Assembly (NCBI GenBank): GCA_016195265.1 | Contig: JACPZW010000027.1 | Span: 117,293 to 181,292, forward strand | Length of the DNA stretch: 64,000 nucleotides | Source: Acidobacteriota bacterium | Lineage (GTDB): Bacteria; Acidobacteriota; Vicinamibacteria; Vicinamibacterales; CAVVIG01 | Direction: 5' to 3' | The notes under the pieces: generated by a model | Told to the model about the DNA's origin: nothing | Database searches by the model: none | The model's input: only the letters and a program-made list of their open reading frames with translations | Position numbers and translations under genes: made by a program | In this document: positions 7,616-18,912 of the stretch, in pieces | Layout of the letters: each line of letters begins with the position of its first letter | Position numbering within the stretch: the first letter of the stretch is position 1

Positions 7616-8642
7616 CGACTACTTGTGGGATCCGTCGGCGCCACCCGACCCCGAGGTCGAACGGCTGGAGCAGATGCTCGGCCGACTGCGATCGACGACG
7701 CCTGCTCCATCCATCGCGGACCTGGTCCGGCGAATGCCGGGCCATGACGTTCTCCGATGGCGCACGGCTCGCTTTCTCGGCCCGGCGCTCGCCGCCGCTG
7801 CCGCGGTGGTGTTGATGATTGCCGCCTCGTGGCAATCGATGCGGACGCTGCACCTGGCGCCGGGGTGGGACGTGGCGAGCCTCGAGGGCCAGCCGCGCAT
7901 CGGCTCGGCGATCGTCGCCGACATCGGCCGCCTCGCCGTCGGCCAGACGCTGACGACCGACGCCTCGTCGCGCGCGCGGCTGGACATCAGCACGCTCGGC
8001 GCGGTGACCGTGGAAACGAACTCGCGCGTGCGCCTCGTCGCCACGCGCGCGGATCATTTCCGGCTCGCGCTCGAACGCGGCACGCTCCACGCCGTCATCG
8101 TCGCGCCGCCCCGGCAGTTCGTCGTCGACACGCCGTCGTCTCGCGCCACAGATCTTGGTTGCGCCTACATGCTCCACGTGGACGAAGACGGAACAGGACT
8201 GCTGAGCGTGACGGCGGGCTGGGTGTCGTTCGAATCGAAGGGACGCGAGTCGTTCGTGCCGGCCGGCGCGTCCGCGCGCACCGATCCAGATCACGGTCCA
8301 GGCACGCCGCGCTACGACGTGACCGACCAGCGCTTTCGTGACGAGCTGGATTTCGTCGACGAGGGCCCGCGCATGGAAGGGTACGCGTCGGCGCTCGCGT
8401 ACGTGCTCGAGCACGCGAGCGTCCACGACGCGATGACGCTGTGGCACCTGATCCCGCGCGTCGCCCCCTCCGATCGCGGCGCCGTCGTCGACGCGCTCGC
8501 CGCGCGCGCGCCGATGCCTACGTCAGTTTCGCGCGACGCAGTCATGCGGCTCGACAAGGCCGCGCTCGATCAATGGTGGGACTCGCTGGGCCTGCAGGAC
8601 GCGAGTTGGTGGAGATTGTGGAAGAGCGAATTGGGTAAGTGA
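7596..8642 (+). CDS. FecR-domain membrane protein, likely sigma-factor partner
   Basis: A 348-residue protein with a short cytosolic N-terminus (residues 1-60), a single membrane helix near 62-80 (FLGPALAAAAAVVLMIAAS) and a periplasmic part. The FecR region is about residues 100-230: RIGSAIVADIGRLAVGQTLTTD, SRARLDISTLGAVTVETNSRVRLV, LERGTLHAVI, VVDTPSSRATDLGCAYML. It overlaps the sigma gene by 20 bp, so the two are almost certainly cotranslated; alternative Met at 7608. FecR-like proteins transmit outer signals to their sigma factor, so an anti-sigma role is inferred. The C-terminal part (ALAYVLEHASVHDAMTLWHL) looks like a HEAT/TPR-like helical tail. Confidence 0.8.
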   Translation: MSQAMDNDYLWDPSAPPDPEVERLEQMLGRLRSTTPAPSIADLVRRMPGHDVLRWRTARFLGPALAAAAAVVLMIAASWQSMRTLHLAPGWDVASLEGQPRIGSAIVADIGRLAVGQTLTTDASSRARLDISTLGAVTVETNSRVRLVATRADHFRLALERGTLHAVIVAPPRQFVVDTPSSRATDLGCAYMLHVDEDGTGLLSVTAGWVSFESKGRESFVPAGASARTDPDHGPGTPRYDVTDQRFRDELDFVDEGPRMEGYASALAYVLEHASVHDAMTLWHLIPRVAPSDRGAVVDALAARAPMPTSVSRDAVMRLDKAALDQWWDSLGLQDASWWRLWKSELGK

Positions 8643-8676
8643 GTAAGTGGGTAATTGGGTAAGCGAGTATTGGTAA
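8630..8676. repeat. GTAAGTGA short-period tract
   Basis: Imperfect 8-nt repeat (GGGTAAGT, GAGTAAGT, GGGTAATT, GGGTAAGC, GAGTATT) overlapping the last codons and stop of the FecR gene. The repeat supplies the C-terminal residues and the TGA. No hairpin. Confidence 0.7.
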
Positions 8677-8785
8677 TGCTCGCAACGCTCCTCGCGCTGT
8701 CGGTTCTGATCTATCCGAGTCGCGGGTGCTGGGAAATCACGGCGCGGCTTGGAACGGACACGGTTCACATCGTCAGGGAGGTCAA

Positions 8786-9298
8786 ATGAGATCCTCGCCG
8801 CGCTCGCTCGCCGTCGTTGGCGTCGCGCTTGTGGCGTTCGTCGCGCGTGCTCCGGAGCTGGGCGCCAAGAGCGAGACGAAGAAGATCACGATCGCCGGCG
8901 ACACGCTCGCATCACCCATCGTCATCACCGATCCCGCGATTCTTGGCCGCTTCAACGTCTGGACGGGGCCCGGGACCGGCGGGACCGTGCAGGGCATCGA
9001 GTGGAAGGCCACAGAAGGATTCGTCGTCGCGGGCACGACGCCTGTTGATCCGGCCCCGGGGCTCGCGCGCTACGAGGTGACGTTCCTCGTCGATCGGCAG
9101 GACCGGGACGGCCACGACATGGCGTACGTCATCTACTACGAGTACGACGCGAGGGCCGACCGCGGCTATGTCTATTTCCCAGGCCGAAACGATCCGCAGT
9201 GGAGGACAAACGTCTTCATGATCATGCGCGACATCGAAGGGCGCTGGTACCCGGCCTCGCGCGCGTGGCAGGACGTGGTCACGCCGCTGCTCAAGTAA
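8786..9298 (+). CDS. Small exported protein of unknown function
   Basis: 170 residues from ATG 8786, which has a strong ribosome-binding site (AGGGAGGT, 6 bases upstream); the frame is open further upstream to 8726 without one. A signal peptide is clear (SLAVVGVALVAFVARAPELGAKS). The mature part is a beta-rich domain (KKITIAGDTLASPIVITDPAIL, FVLVDRQ, DMAYVIYYEYD, YVYFPG). I recognise no family or active site. It follows the sigma/FecR pair by 143 bp and may belong to the same regulon. Confidence 0.7.
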   Translation: MRSSPRSLAVVGVALVAFVARAPELGAKSETKKITIAGDTLASPIVITDPAILGRFNVWTGPGTGGTVQGIEWKATEGFVVAGTTPVDPAPGLARYEVTFLVDRQDRDGHDMAYVIYYEYDARADRGYVYFPGRNDPQWRTNVFMIMRDIEGRWYPASRAWQDVVTPLLK

Positions 9299-9343
9299 CG
9301 CGAGTTATGATCAGTTTCCCCCGCAAGCTACGTGCGTCTCGAG

Positions 9344-10696
9344 TCAGCGTTCGACGCTGACCGTTGCAGAGACGAGCCGGCTCGTTCCATCGCGGATTTC
9401 CGACCAGAGCAGCCGAAACGATCCATCCGGTGTTGACGCCAAGCCGAAATAATCGCCGCCGGTCGGCGACCGTACTGGCGTGGATTCGCCGCACTTCGGA
9501 GTGCTTGAAACGCGAACGGCAGGGAGAAAGGTCTGACCGCCATCGACCGATGCCGCCATGAAGACCTTCTCCTCACAGCGATGATCCGGAGCGGATCGTC
9601 CATCGATCCAGGCGACCGCGAGCACGCCGGCGTTGTTGACCGCAACGCCAGGGATGCGCTCTTCGGCCGAATCGTCGCCGTCCGGCGACGGCAGGGCAAT
9701 CGGCGTGCTCCATCGTTCGCCACGATCGGCCGAATAGTTGATGACAATCGGACCGCCTCCCTTTTCGCGACACGCGAAATAGAGACGATCCCGAAACGAT
9801 CCCGCTGACCTGTCCGCAGCAAGCGCCGACAAGCGGAACCCCGGCGGAGGGCCACACGCGTCGTTGGCAAACAGCGGCACAGAAAATGTGTATCCGCCGT
9901 CGGTGGATCGAATTATCCACGCCCGCCGCCGCTCAAACGTGCCGTCGCGCTCGGGCCGATCGGTCGGATAGTACCCGTCGACGAACGAGACGACGAGCGT
10001 ACCGTCGGCGAGCACCACAGGCATTTCGGCGAAATTGTGAATGTTGTTCGGAACGACCGTCATGGGGTCGTCGAACGTCTTACCGCCATCACGAGAACGA
10101 ACAATCCACGGACCATAGCGCCGCACGCCGTCGTCGGCACGAATGCTTCGATGGGATGAGAGATACACCCATCCCTTGCGCGAGGAAAGACCGAGATCGA
10201 CCGTCATCACTGGATGATCGTGATTGCGCCCGAGCCCCACGGGATGGTCGTCCCAGGTTCGTCCACCATCGCTCGAGTGAAAGATCACCAGGCCGCTCGA
10301 TCCCTGGCCGGCAAGCTCTCCCGAAGCCGCCACCATTGAAACAACGGCCTGTCCGTCAGGCGTGATGACGGCCCACGGGTCGGCGCAGTTGGTGACGGGG
10401 AATTCATGGCGTTGCCAATTCTTTCCGCCGTCGGTCGAGAGAAACGAAGCGCAGGTTTGATCTTTCAGAACGTCCGGAAACCCTGGCGCTGAACCACGCA
10501 CGATCGAGACGGCGAGCCAACGGTTCGGCTCGCGCGGGTCGATCGCCAGTTGGGGCTCGTATAAAGAATGTTGCGGAGTGGCCAGGGCGACGAGCGTCGG
10601 CGCTTCAACGCGAATGGACTGAGCGCCGGCCGGCAAGGCTCCCACAACGTGAATCCCGACGATGACCGTCAACCACGACACGAAAGAGAGTCTCAC
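9344..10696 (-). CDS. Exported sialidase-like BNR propeller protein
   Basis: 450 residues with a signal peptide (LTVIVGIHVVGALPAGAQS). Asp-box motifs (S-x-D-x-G-x-x-W/F) appear six times: STDGGKNW, SSDGGRTW, SRDGGKTF, STDGGYTF, SADRGERW and SVDGGQTF, spaced as in six-bladed sialidase propellers. The catalytic Arg triad and Tyr/Glu of true sialidases cannot be assigned with confidence, so it may be a binding propeller. The ATG overlaps the TGA of the upstream propeller gene by 4 bp, so the two form an operon of exported propeller proteins. Confidence 0.82.
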   Translation of the reverse strand: MRLSFVSWLTVIVGIHVVGALPAGAQSIRVEAPTLVALATPQHSLYEPQLAIDPREPNRWLAVSIVRGSAPGFPDVLKDQTCASFLSTDGGKNWQRHEFPVTNCADPWAVITPDGQAVVSMVAASGELAGQGSSGLVIFHSSDGGRTWDDHPVGLGRNHDHPVMTVDLGLSSRKGWVYLSSHRSIRADDGVRRYGPWIVRSRDGGKTFDDPMTVVPNNIHNFAEMPVVLADGTLVVSFVDGYYPTDRPERDGTFERRRAWIIRSTDGGYTFSVPLFANDACGPPPGFRLSALAADRSAGSFRDRLYFACREKGGGPIVINYSADRGERWSTPIALPSPDGDDSAEERIPGVAVNNAGVLAVAWIDGRSAPDHRCEEKVFMAASVDGGQTFLPAVRVSSTPKCGESTPVRSPTGGDYFGLASTPDGSFRLLWSEIRDGTSRLVSATVSVER

Positions 10697-13600
10697 CTGA
10701 GCGCCGCCTCCGCGTCCGCCTTGATCCCGGCGAACTCTTTCGTCAACTCCGCGAAACGGTCGAGTGTGCTCGCGCCGAGCTTCTGGTCGGCTTCGTTGAT
10801 CTCGCGGTTCACGTTCGACACCTGGTCGATGAACATCTGGTCTTCATACGGCCCGGTCTTCGTCGTTAGACGATCGAGGACGCTCTGCAGTCTGACCGCG
10901 TCGCCGCGCCTCTGATCGAGGGCCTGCCGCACGCGCGCCTGCAGCTGCCGCGCCTCGGCGAGCTGATCGCGGACCTTCAGCGCGAAGTTCGTCTGTGCGA
11001 CGAGATCCGCCACCGTCGTCCCGTCCTTCGCGATGCGCGGATCGATCTTTACCGTGAACGACTCGGTTTTCGTCACACCGCCCGCCGTCAGCTTCGCGCG
11101 ATACGTGCCCGGCGCCGCGAGCGGCCCCACGCCGCTGAAGCCGCCGCCGTCGCCGCCGCCCGCCGATCCGCCCGGATACCGCAGATCCCACACGAAGCGA
11201 TTCATGCCGACCTTGGTCGGCAGCGCCGACGGCAAGCCGCCGCCGCGACGGCCGCCGCGTCCGCCGGGTGCGCCAGGGCGCGCCGTGCTCGAGTAACTCC
11301 GCACGGTCTTGCCGGTCGCGTCGACGATGTCGAGCGTGATTTCACCTGACGGCGCCGCGAGGAAGTAATCGATCCGCGCGCCGGCGGCCGGATACTCTGG
11401 CATGTCCGGCCGTCCGACGGCGGCGCCGTAATGCATGCGATACGCGGGCACCGGCGTGAAGAGAAACACGTTCGATCCGTCGAACGGTTTGATCGCGGGC
11501 TTCACGGCCGCCGCTGGAGCGCCGGCAGGCGCCGCCTTCTTCACTGGCGCCGGTGTCTGCATCGACGCGCGGACAACGTCGGCCCGGTCCGGCTGAAGCC
11601 GGACGCCACGGTTTGGATCCGCCCCGCCGTTCTGATCTGTTGGGCGCGGGCGCGTCGGCTTCGTCACGCTCGCCGCGAGCTGGCGCAGCGGCGCGATGTT
11701 GTCCATGATCCAGAACGACCGCCCCATCGTCGACGCGACGAGGTCGCCGTGGTGGACCTTGACATCCGTCACCGGCGTCGCCGGCAGATTCTGCTGCAGC
11801 GTCTGCCAGTGCTTGCCCTGATCGAACGACACGAACGCGCCCTGCAGCGTGCCCGCGTATAGCAGGCCTTCCTGCTCGGGATCTTCGCGGACGACGTGCA
11901 TCGGCTGATCGGACGGGATGCCGTTGCTGCCGTTGGTCAGCAGTGTCCAGTGCGCGCCGTAGTCGTTCGTCATGTAGAGGTACGGCTTGAAGTCGTTGAA
12001 GTACATCCGATAGACCGAGACGTACGCCGAACCTTTGCGGTGCGGCGAGTCCTCGATCGTGTGCACGCGGCCGCCCGTCGGCATCGGCGGCGTGACGTTC
12101 TTCCACGTCTTGCCATCGTCGCGCGTCATCCACACCGGGCCGTCGTTCGATCCCGTCCAGAAGACGCCGTGCTCGAGCCGCGACGCGCGCATCGAGTACA
12201 GCGCGGCGTACACCTCTTCGCCTGTCATGTCGCGCGTGATCGGCTCGCCCGACGTCACCTGACCCTCGGGGCCGTTCGCCGTCACGTCGGGGCTGAACTT
12301 CGTCCAGTGGATCCCGCCGTCGATCGACTTGTGCACGAACTGCGAGCCGTGATAGACGATCTTCGGATCGTGCGGGTCGACTTCGATCGGCGACTGCCGC
12401 ACGAAGCGGAACTTCATGTCCTTCGGGTTCTTGCCGTAGCGCTGCTGCGGGTTGATCCAGTAGTTCTGCTCCTGGCCCGTCTCGACGTTCATCCGGCCGA
12501 ACTCGCCCTTGCAGTCGCCGTACACGATCCTGCCGGACGGAACCGGCCGCACCTGGCCGCTCTCGCATCCCGGCGCCGGCTGCCAGAGCTGAATCGGATC
12601 GTCCGGGCCCCACGCCGTCGGCGGGAGGCTCGGGACCGTCAGGTTCTTCCCGGTGTCCTGCTGCGGCCCATAGATAAGGTAGGGAAACTGCTCGTCCGCA
12701 TCGACCATGTACATCTCGGCCGTCGGCTGGTTGTTGATGCTCGACCAGCTCCGCCCGCCGTCCTGCGTGATGTTGGCGCCGCCGTCGTTGGTCTCGATGA
12801 AGATTTTCGGGTTGTCCGGATTGAACCAGACGACGTGGTTGTCGCCGTGCGGCGTGGTGACGTTGGTGAACGAACGGCCGCCGTCGGTCGAGCGGTGGAA
12901 GCCGAGCTCCGTCACCCAGACGTCGTTGTCGTCTTTCGGGTTGACGTACACCTTGTTGAAGTAGAACGGCCGCGCGCGCAGCGTCTGGCTGCTGTTCACG
13001 ATCGCCCAGGTCGCGCCGCCATCGCTCGAGCGATAGAGACCGCCCGTCGCGCCTTTCGCCTCGACCTGCGCGTAGACGACTCTCGGATTCGACTGCGCGA
13101 CGTCGACCCAGACTTTTCCAATGAGATCGTCAGGCATGCCGGTCGTCAGGTGCGTCCAATGATCGCCGCCGTCGGTCGTCTTGTAGACGCCGCCTTCGCT
13201 CGCGGGACCGCCGCTGATGATGGTCCACGGCCTGCGCTGGCCGCGCCACGCGCACGCATAAATCTCGTTCGGATTCTGCCAGTTGATCGCGATCGAGACG
13301 GCGCCGGTCTGCTCGTTGATGAAGAGCACTTTCTGCCACGTCCTGCCGCCGTCCTTCGTGCGATAGACGCCGCGGTCCGGGCCCCAGCCGAACGGATTCC
13401 CGATCGCCGCGACGTACGCGACGTCGGGATTCTTCGGGTGAACTTTCAGCTGGCCGATCTGTCCGACTTCCTTCAGGCCCGCGTACTGCCACGTGCGTCC
13501 CGCGTCGGTGGACTTGAACACGCCGCGGCCAAGGATCACGTTCGAGCGGATCGCTTCGCTGCCCGTGCCGACGTAGACGACGTTGGGGTTCGAGTCGGAC

Positions 13601-13923
13601 ACGTCGATCGCGCCAATTGATCCCGTCGGAATCTGGCCGTCGGTGACCGGCAGCCAGCTGATGCCGTAGTTCTCCGTCTTCCAGACGCCGCCGCCCGTCG
13701 CGCCCATGTAGAAGACGTTGGGCTGCGTGCGCACGCCGGCCGCGGCCGTCGACCGCCCGCCGCGCGTCGGCCCGATGTTGCGCCAGCGCAGATCCTGATA
13801 CGCATTCGGATTGATGACGGTGTTCGACGCCGCCTGCGCCATCACGCGCGTGAGGTCGTGTGTGTGATGAAACACCGCGGCGGAAAGCAGCAGGGCGGAA
13901 ATCAGGAAGACGGTCTTTCGCAT
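10693..13923 (-). CDS. Large exported sortilin/VPS10-like propeller protein
   Basis: 1076 residues from ATG 13923 (MRKTVFLISALLLSAAV, signal peptide). The frame is open 105 codons further upstream, but that part only translates REP DNA. Blades carry repeated T/S-D-GG-R-T-W boxes (STDAGRTW, TKDGGRTW, TTDGGDHW, SSDGGATW, STDGGRSF, TQDGGRSW, TRDDGKTW), starting WRNIGPTRGGRSTA, the signature of the acidobacterial 'glycosyl hydrolase' propeller family. The C-terminal third has a proline/alanine-rich linker containing a REP-type palindrome (see 11587), then a helical tail (LAEARQLQARVRQALDQR). It is probably periplasmic or outer-surface; no enzymatic activity is proven for the family. Confidence 0.85.
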   Translation of the reverse strand: MRKTVFLISALLLSAAVFHHTHDLTRVMAQAASNTVINPNAYQDLRWRNIGPTRGGRSTAAAGVRTQPNVFYMGATGGGVWKTENYGISWLPVTDGQIPTGSIGAIDVSDSNPNVVYVGTGSEAIRSNVILGRGVFKSTDAGRTWQYAGLKEVGQIGQLKVHPKNPDVAYVAAIGNPFGWGPDRGVYRTKDGGRTWQKVLFINEQTGAVSIAINWQNPNEIYACAWRGQRRPWTIISGGPASEGGVYKTTDGGDHWTHLTTGMPDDLIGKVWVDVAQSNPRVVYAQVEAKGATGGLYRSSDGGATWAIVNSSQTLRARPFYFNKVYVNPKDDNDVWVTELGFHRSTDGGRSFTNVTTPHGDNHVVWFNPDNPKIFIETNDGGANITQDGGRSWSSINNQPTAEMYMVDADEQFPYLIYGPQQDTGKNLTVPSLPPTAWGPDDPIQLWQPAPGCESGQVRPVPSGRIVYGDCKGEFGRMNVETGQEQNYWINPQQRYGKNPKDMKFRFVRQSPIEVDPHDPKIVYHGSQFVHKSIDGGIHWTKFSPDVTANGPEGQVTSGEPITRDMTGEEVYAALYSMRASRLEHGVFWTGSNDGPVWMTRDDGKTWKNVTPPMPTGGRVHTIEDSPHRKGSAYVSVYRMYFNDFKPYLYMTNDYGAHWTLLTNGSNGIPSDQPMHVVREDPEQEGLLYAGTLQGAFVSFDQGKHWQTLQQNLPATPVTDVKVHHGDLVASTMGRSFWIMDNIAPLRQLAASVTKPTRPRPTDQNGGADPNRGVRLQPDRADVVRASMQTPAPVKKAAPAGAPAAAVKPAIKPFDGSNVFLFTPVPAYRMHYGAAVGRPDMPEYPAAGARIDYFLAAPSGEITLDIVDATGKTVRSYSSTARPGAPGGRGGRRGGGLPSALPTKVGMNRFVWDLRYPGGSAGGGDGGGFSGVGPLAAPGTYRAKLTAGGVTKTESFTVKIDPRIAKDGTTVADLVAQTNFALKVRDQLAEARQLQARVRQALDQRRGDAVRLQSVLDRLTTKTGPYEDQMFIDQVSNVNREINEADQKLGASTLDRFAELTKEFAGIKADAEAALR
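11587..11609 (-). repeat. REP-like palindrome (GTGGC foot) inside a coding sequence
   Basis: On the minus strand: foot GTGGC, then stem GTCCGGCT, loop TC, AGCCGGAC. It is read in frame as RGVRLQPDR within the linker of the propeller gene. The same foot and stem, with a different 2-nt loop, occur at 39443-39465 in non-coding DNA, so a mobile origin is likely. Confidence 0.65.
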
Positions 13924-13939
13924 GGCAGGCCCTCGGTAC

Positions 13940-14302
13940 GTAGGCCGGGTCCTTTTGGACCCGGCATAGCAGAACGATTTTATCTGCGATCTGATCTGCA
14001 GGGCGGATCCTTTCGGACCCGCCTGATCGTGCCTTCGTAGGGCGGGTCCTTTTGGACCCGCCTGATGCGTGCCTTCGTAGGGCGGGTCCTTTCGGACCCG
14101 CCTGATGCGTGACTTCGTAGGGCGGGTCCTTTCGGACCCGCCTGATGCGTGACTTCGTAGGGCGGGTCCTTCGGACCCGCCTGATGCGTGACTTCGTAGG
14201 GCGGGTCCTTTCGGACCCGCCTGATTAGCCGGGTCCAAAAGGACCCGGCCTACGTACGGCTACGTACGGCGATTCGTAGGGCGGGTCCTTCCGGACCCGC
14301 CT
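13940..14302. repeat. REP cluster with 40-bp tandem array
   Basis: This 415-bp gene-free stretch is filled by REPs. A GCC-type REP (13940-13965) lies 17 bp upstream of the propeller gene start. A decayed copy follows (13998-14024), then five direct 39-40-bp units at 14038, 14078, 14118, 14158 and 14197, each being GTAG, GGCGGGTCC, loop, GGACCCGCC and the spacer TGATGCGTGACTTC (small variants; one unit lost a T in the loop). An inverted GCC-type copy (14226-14250) and a last forward copy (14275-14302) follow. The unit is a whole REP plus 14-15 bp of spacer. Confidence 0.92.
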
Positions 14303-14338
14303 AATCAACGGCACACCGCTTGCGATCCCCCTCGGCTT

Positions 14339-14815
14339 ATGTCGCGCCCGCCGCGGATCGTTGGCTTTTCTTACATCGGACCTTACCGCTATTTCCTGAC
14401 GTTTTGCACCGGAAACCGTCAGACTGCGTTCACAATTGCGGCCATCGTTGATCAAACGCTCGTGCAATTCCGGCGTACCGCACGCGACGAGGCGTTCGCA
14501 ATTCTTGCGTACTGCTTGATGCCCGACCACGTGCATCTTCTCGTTGAAGGCTTGTGCGACGACTCGGGCTTGCGGAGGTTCGCGAAACTCGCCAAGCAGC
14601 GATCGGGCGCGGCATTCGCACTCTCGGAGCGACGGCCGTTGTGGCAGGAAGGATTTCACGATCACGTGCTCCGCGCGGATGAGGACGCCAAGGCGGTCGC
14701 GCGATACATCCTGGCAAATCCAGTCCGCGCGGGGTTGGTTGTGAGTCCGGGCGATTACCCGCACAGCGGATCGGACGTGTGGACGATGGCGGATTTGATC
14801 GAGTCGGTTCGATGA
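14339..14815 (+). CDS. REP-associated tyrosine transposase (RAYT)
   Basis: 158 residues, single-domain Y1 (HUH) transposase related to IS200/IS605 TnpA. The HUH pair is His64-Val-His66 in CLMPDHVHLLVEG, and the catalytic tyrosine is Tyr123 in ARYILANPVRAGLV, followed by the RAYT-typical P-x-DYP-x-S end. An aromatic block LWQEGFHDHVLR precedes it. Known RAYTs bind and cleave single-stranded REPs using a 5' GTAG/GGAG tetranucleotide. Here REPs with a GTAG foot flank the gene on both sides (last copy 37 bp upstream, first copy 5 bp downstream), which fits a REP-RAYT-REP unit. All motifs are intact, so it is probably active. Start ATG 14339. Confidence 0.93.
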   Translation: MSRPPRIVGFSYIGPYRYFLTFCTGNRQTAFTIAAIVDQTLVQFRRTARDEAFAILAYCLMPDHVHLLVEGLCDDSGLRRFAKLAKQRSGAAFALSERRPLWQEGFHDHVLRADEDAKAVARYILANPVRAGLVVSPGDYPHSGSDVWTMADLIESVR

Positions 14816-14819
14816 TCTG

Positions 14820-14957
14820 CCGGGTCCAAAAGGACCCGGCCTGCGTACCGGAGATCTGTAGGGCGGGTCCTCTCGGACCCGCCTGATCATGCCGGGTCCA
14901 AAAGGACCCGGCCTACGTACTGAAGTGATCATGCCGGGTCCAGAAGGACCCGGCCTA
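14820..14957. repeat. REP cluster downstream of the RAYT
   Basis: Four REPs: inverted GCC-type 14820-14844 (CTGC instead of CTAC foot), forward GGC-type 14858-14883, inverted GCC-type 14891-14916 and inverted GCC-type 14933-14957. The last ends 5 bp from the stop of the phosphoesterase gene. With the upstream array it brackets the transposase gene. Confidence 0.92.
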
Positions 14958-14961
14958 CATG

Positions 14962-16107
14962 TCATTGCAGATCGAGGCGGGCGCGGCCGTTGTACGGCCG
15001 GTACGTGAACGGGCCGCCGCCGACGACCTCCACCGACAGCTTCTCGCCGTCCACCTGCACGACGACGAAATGATGCGGGTTGTCCTCGGGCGTCCTCCCC
15101 GGCTTCGTCAGGTGCTGCACGCGGACGTTCTGCGCCCTGCCGGCGTCGAGATACGCGGACAGACTCGGCTCGCCGTCATAGAAGTAGATCGGCGCGCCGC
15201 CACCGCCCGTGACGATCTCGTCCATGCGATAGCTCGCGCCGTTGTCGTCGTACAGCTCGGTGAAGTGATCGAACAAATGATCGTGGCCGGCGATGAGCAG
15301 CCGCACGTGGTACCGGCGGAACATCGGCATGTAGAGATTCCGCAGCGCGACGCTCTGCGGCTCGAGCGTCTTGCCGCCGTGCGGGCCGGAGGAAAAGATC
15401 GGATGGTGGAACACGACGACGACGAGCGGGAAACGCGCGCGATCGAGATGCACGAGCTGGTTCTGCACCCAGGTGAACTGCAGCGGGTCCGATGCGATGT
15501 TCGAGTCGAAGAGGATGAAGAACGCGTTGCCGTACCCGAACGCATAGGTGGGATAGTCCTTCAGCCGCCGCTCAGATTCGTCCGTGGGAATCAGATTCGA
15601 GATGGCGGTGAGCGTGTTCGCGAGCCCGGCCGCGCGCTGCGGGTCGCCGATCGGCATGCCCGTCACGTCGTGATTGCCCACCGTGAAGAAATACGGCAGG
15701 CCCGCGCCTGTCAGGCGATTGATGATCGGCGTGAAGCTGACGTTCCACATGTCCGCGTTCGGACCGCGCAGCACGGCGTCGCCGGACTGCACGACGAAGC
15801 GGACGGGAAACGGTGACGCCGCCAGCGATTTCGCTTTCGAGATCATCAGGTCCACGATCCGGCTGTGATCCTGATTCACGACCGCGCCGTCGCCCTGCGG
15901 GCCGGAACCGCTCCGCGTGTCGCCGTACGCGATAAACGAAAACTTCGTGACGCCGGCGGAGTCGGCCTCGGAGGGAAGCGGCTTGTCCGGCGCCTGAATC
16001 GGACGCACGGTCGGCGGAATGCTGACCGGAGGCCGCCGCTGGGCGGCCAGGAGGGCGCCGCACATCACGGCCAGCGCCGCGGAAGCGGTGAAACGGAGTC
16101 CGTGCAT
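14962..16107 (-). CDS. Exported calcineurin-like metallophosphoesterase
   Basis: 381 residues with a signal peptide (ALAVMCGALLAAQ). All five metallophosphoesterase motifs are present in order: YGDTR, QSGDAV, VGNHDV, VVFHHPIF and AGHDHLF, supplying the usual Asp/His/Asn ligands of a two-metal centre. It is likely a periplasmic phosphatase or phosphodiesterase; the substrate cannot be deduced. The start is at the only ATG with a signal peptide, and its promoter region is shared with the divergent permease gene at 16154 (46 bp apart). Confidence 0.88.
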   Translation of the reverse strand: MHGLRFTASAALAVMCGALLAAQRRPPVSIPPTVRPIQAPDKPLPSEADSAGVTKFSFIAYGDTRSGSGPQGDGAVVNQDHSRIVDLMISKAKSLAASPFPVRFVVQSGDAVLRGPNADMWNVSFTPIINRLTGAGLPYFFTVGNHDVTGMPIGDPQRAAGLANTLTAISNLIPTDESERRLKDYPTYAFGYGNAFFILFDSNIASDPLQFTWVQNQLVHLDRARFPLVVVVFHHPIFSSGPHGGKTLEPQSVALRNLYMPMFRRYHVRLLIAGHDHLFDHFTELYDDNGASYRMDEIVTGGGGAPIYFYDGEPSLSAYLDAGRAQNVRVQHLTKPGRTPEDNPHHFVVVQVDGEKLSVEVVGGGPFTYRPYNGRARLDLQ

Positions 16108-16153
16108 CGGCGGATGTTAACATCCGGCCCGGGAACGGCGTCCTCAATTGACG

Positions 16154-18738
<2,585 letters not shown>

Positions 18739-18742
<4 letters not shown>

Positions 18743-18853
18743 GGCGGGTCCTTTCGGACCCGCCTGATCCCGTTCGTCGGATGAGACGTAGGGCGGGGCC
18801 TTTTGGACCCGCCTGATCCGTTTGCCGTGTCCGAAAGGACCCGGCCCACAACA
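18739..18853. repeat. REP cluster at the 3' end of the permease gene
   Basis: A forward GGC-type REP begins with the GTAG whose TAG is the permease stop codon (18740-18742). A second, slightly mutated forward copy is at 18788-18815, and a decayed inverted copy at 18827-18853 (GTGTCCGAAAGGACCCGGCC). It could act as a transcript terminator or mRNA-stabilising hairpin. Confidence 0.85.
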
Positions 18854-18854
18854 C

Positions 18855-18892
18855 ACCTTCACTCTGCGAACTCTGCGGTCTCTGCGTTCCCC
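18855..18892. repeat. CTCTGCG short-period tract
   Basis: Imperfect 8-9-nt words (ACTCTGCGA, ACTCTGCGG, TCTCTGCGT) directly after the REP cluster and just upstream of the M20 gene. This is the reverse-complement family of the tract at 3570-3611. Confidence 0.65.
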
Positions 18893-18912
18893 CCGTCTTA
18901 TAATCCGAGCCG

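Noticed and set aside
9344..10696. Catalytically proven sialidase
   Set aside because: Asp-boxes only show the propeller fold; the Arg triad and Tyr nucleophile could not be placed.
14038..14224. CRISPR array
   Set aside because: Equal 40-bp units with the same spacer each time; the palindrome is a REP and no cas genes are near.
14225..14965. Minus-strand ORF over the RAYT
   Set aside because: Its ends only translate REPs and the middle is antisense to the transposase.
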